A DNA stretch of 64,000 bases from Planctomicrobium sp051466335 (GTDB taxonomy: Bacteria; Planctomycetota; Planctomycetia; Planctomycetales; Planctomycetaceae), in NCBI RefSeq assembly GCF_051466335.1, contig NZ_CP195793.1, positions 4,154,001 through 4,218,000 on the forward strand. The letters are read 5' to 3'. The position numbers and the translations under genes were made by a program. Positions 62,901 to 64,000 of the stretch are shown here, piece by piece (within the stretch, counting starts at the first letter, position 1; every line of letters starts with the position of its first letter). Below the pieces are notes generated by a model, which had not been told where the DNA came from, made no database searches, and saw nothing but the letters and a program-made list of their open reading frames with translations.

Positions 62901-64000
62901 TCAAGGAATTTTCTCCAATGGCAGCCAGATCTTACATAACGTTTTCCCATTTTCTGACCGCAGCGTGATCGTTCCGTTGTGAAGTCGGACAATTCTCCAG
63001 CACTTCGAAAGCCCGAATCCCAACCCGCGACCAGCCTGGCGGCCAGAGAAGAAGGGGTCGAAGCAGTGCTCCTGCTCGATTACGGACATCCCTTTTCCAT
63101 TGTCGACGAATGTGAAGGCGATCCCACTACGCTCGGAGTGACTTTCCTCGCCAACTGAAATCTCGAGTCGAGGGGAGTGGACTTCGTGTTGATCAAACGC
63201 CTGCAAAGAATTTCGAAGCAGTTCAGCGAGGACCGTCTTGATCTGAGTTGCGTCGGCCTCCCCGGAGACATTCACCGCTCCACTGGAGATCGCCAAGGCA
63301 ATTCCGCGCTGGTCGAATCGCGAACGGAATTTTTCTGCGACCTCTTCCAGCGTGTTCTGGTAGTTGACCGGCGCGAACTTCATTGTTGGAGGATTGGCGA
63401 AGAGCATGGTGTCGCCAATCATGTCACCGATGCGGTAGGCCTGAGCGCCGATGGATTCCAGGAGATGACGACGTTCGGGGTCTGTCTCGCCTTTTAATAG
63501 CTGCGATGCTCGGCCGATGATGCTTCCCAGTGGATTGTTGATCTCGTGCCCGGCCCCCGCAGCGTATTCGACCAACGCGCTTAACTTTTGTTCTTGCAAC
63601 TTCTCCTGAAATTGCAGCGACCATTCCATGAAGCGGAAAGCGAGCGTTTCAGCGACGGTCAATTGGTTGCGGCTCTCAGAAGAATCTGGAACACCCAAGA
63701 GGATCTGGGAGGACTTCGCTTCTTTGCGAGATGTGATCCAGTTCAGCGACTGGACATTCGCAACACGTTCTGCCGGGAATTCTCTGATGCACCGGGCTTG
63801 AGAGTTTCGTACGGACTCCAATGGTTCGGGAAATTTGAAGATGAAGAGATCTCGGATGCCAGTTTCACGTGCATCGCACGCGATGACTCCCATCGATTGA
63901 GAATGGAAGCGGTCGTGCCAGAGAATGGCGGCCAGATTTGATCTCAAAAGTTGAAGCAGTTTCGACGCGACGAGTGATGGCTCATCAAACGGAGAGACGC
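62901..64000 (-). CDS. Sensor histidine kinase, C-terminal part (N-terminus beyond window)
   Basis: The frame is open to the right edge, so the N-terminus lies outside; TTG at 63947 is only one possible start. The H-box AAGAGHEINNPLGSIIG contains the phosphorylated histidine; N-box LAELLRNSLQAF, G1 DNGKGM and G2 GRGLGFGLSK give the ATPase domain. A coiled-coil-like segment precedes the H-box (QFQEKLQEQKLSAL). No response regulator gene is in view. The sensory part cannot be judged. Confidence 0.88.
   Translation of the reverse strand, partial: VSPFDEPSLVASKLLQLLRSNLAAILWHDRFHSQSMGVIACDARETGIRDLFIFKFPEPLESVRNSQARCIREFPAERVANVQSLNWITSRKEAKSSQILLGVPDSSESRNQLTVAETLAFRFMEWSLQFQEKLQEQKLSALVEYAAGAGHEINNPLGSIIGRASQLLKGETDPERRHLLESIGAQAYRIGDMIGDTMLFANPPTMKFAPVNYQNTLEEVAEKFRSRFDQRGIALAISSGAVNVSGEADATQIKTVLAELLRNSLQAFDQHEVHSPRLEISVGEESHSERSGIAFTFVDNGKGMSVIEQEHCFDPFFSGRQAGRGLGFGLSKCWRIVRLHNGTITLRSENGKTLCKIWLPLEKIP

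Noticed and set aside
63177..63941. Open frames opposite the histidine kinase gene
   Set aside because: They are antisense shadows of a gene with clear kinase motifs.

Overview
The window looks like chromosomal DNA from a planctomycete (order Planctomycetales; genus not determinable from sequence alone). The clearest marker is a minus-strand bacterial microcompartment (BMC) locus of the planctomycete/verrucomicrobial (PVM) fucose/rhamnose type. Other planctomycete-like traits are two MoxR ATPases, a MoxR-DUF58-transglutaminase operon, a Hanks-type kinase with a receiver-like tail, and a Tad pilus locus with CpaB. No phage, insertion sequence, CRISPR array or rRNA operon was seen.

Layout. 1-5 kb: the 3' end of an altronate dehydratase gene, a secreted zincin-like protein, an orphan MoxR ATPase and argC. 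4.0-5.1 kb: a 1 kb non-coding AT-rich stretch ahead of a MarR regulator. 5.7-12.2 kb (minus): a run reading fabZ-like, fabG, an unusually long acyl carrier protein, a second fabZ-like gene, a CitG-family protein, a QueD-family protein and a type IIA topoisomerase A subunit. 12.7-15.3 kb: an acidic-tailed membrane protein, an aminotransferase and queC. 15.5-23.9 kb (minus): the BMC operon, DeoR regulator, PduL, two BMC-H, acetate kinase, BMC-P, CoA-acylating aldehyde dehydrogenase, BMC-P, an unrecognised protein with a cargo-type helix, BMC-P and a class II aldolase. A promoter and a candidate DeoR operator lie at 23.92-23.97 kb, and a strong terminator follows the aldolase.

24.1-30.6 kb (plus): moxR, a DUF58 gene, a transglutaminase gene, a small Sm-like gene, carA and ndk. 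31.9-39.1 kb (plus): prepilin peptidase, TadE-like, CpaB, TadG-like, TadA, TadB and TadC. 39.3-49.5 kb: a divergent orphan NuoL-like membrane protein, typA, epmA, a kinase with a receiver-like tail, and carB (16 kb from carA and on the other strand). 50.0-52.6 kb: tRNA-Val(CAC), a NagD-type phosphatase and a TolB-like beta-propeller protein. 52.7-54.2 kb (minus): rplM-rpsI-rpmA. 54.6-64 kb: a BatA-like VWA protein, a SNF2 helicase, conserved hypotheticals, a STAS protein, rplU as a separate gene, and a sensor histidine kinase that runs off the right edge.

Functional reading. The BMC operon encodes a self-contained route: the aldolase splits a deoxy-sugar phosphate to lactaldehyde and DHAP, the aldehyde dehydrogenase makes an acyl-CoA, PduL makes an acyl-phosphate, and acetate kinase recovers ATP. 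Four proteins carry amphipathic terminal helices of the encapsulation-peptide type. The most open question in the window is the fourth of these, an unrecognised protein at 16849-17583.
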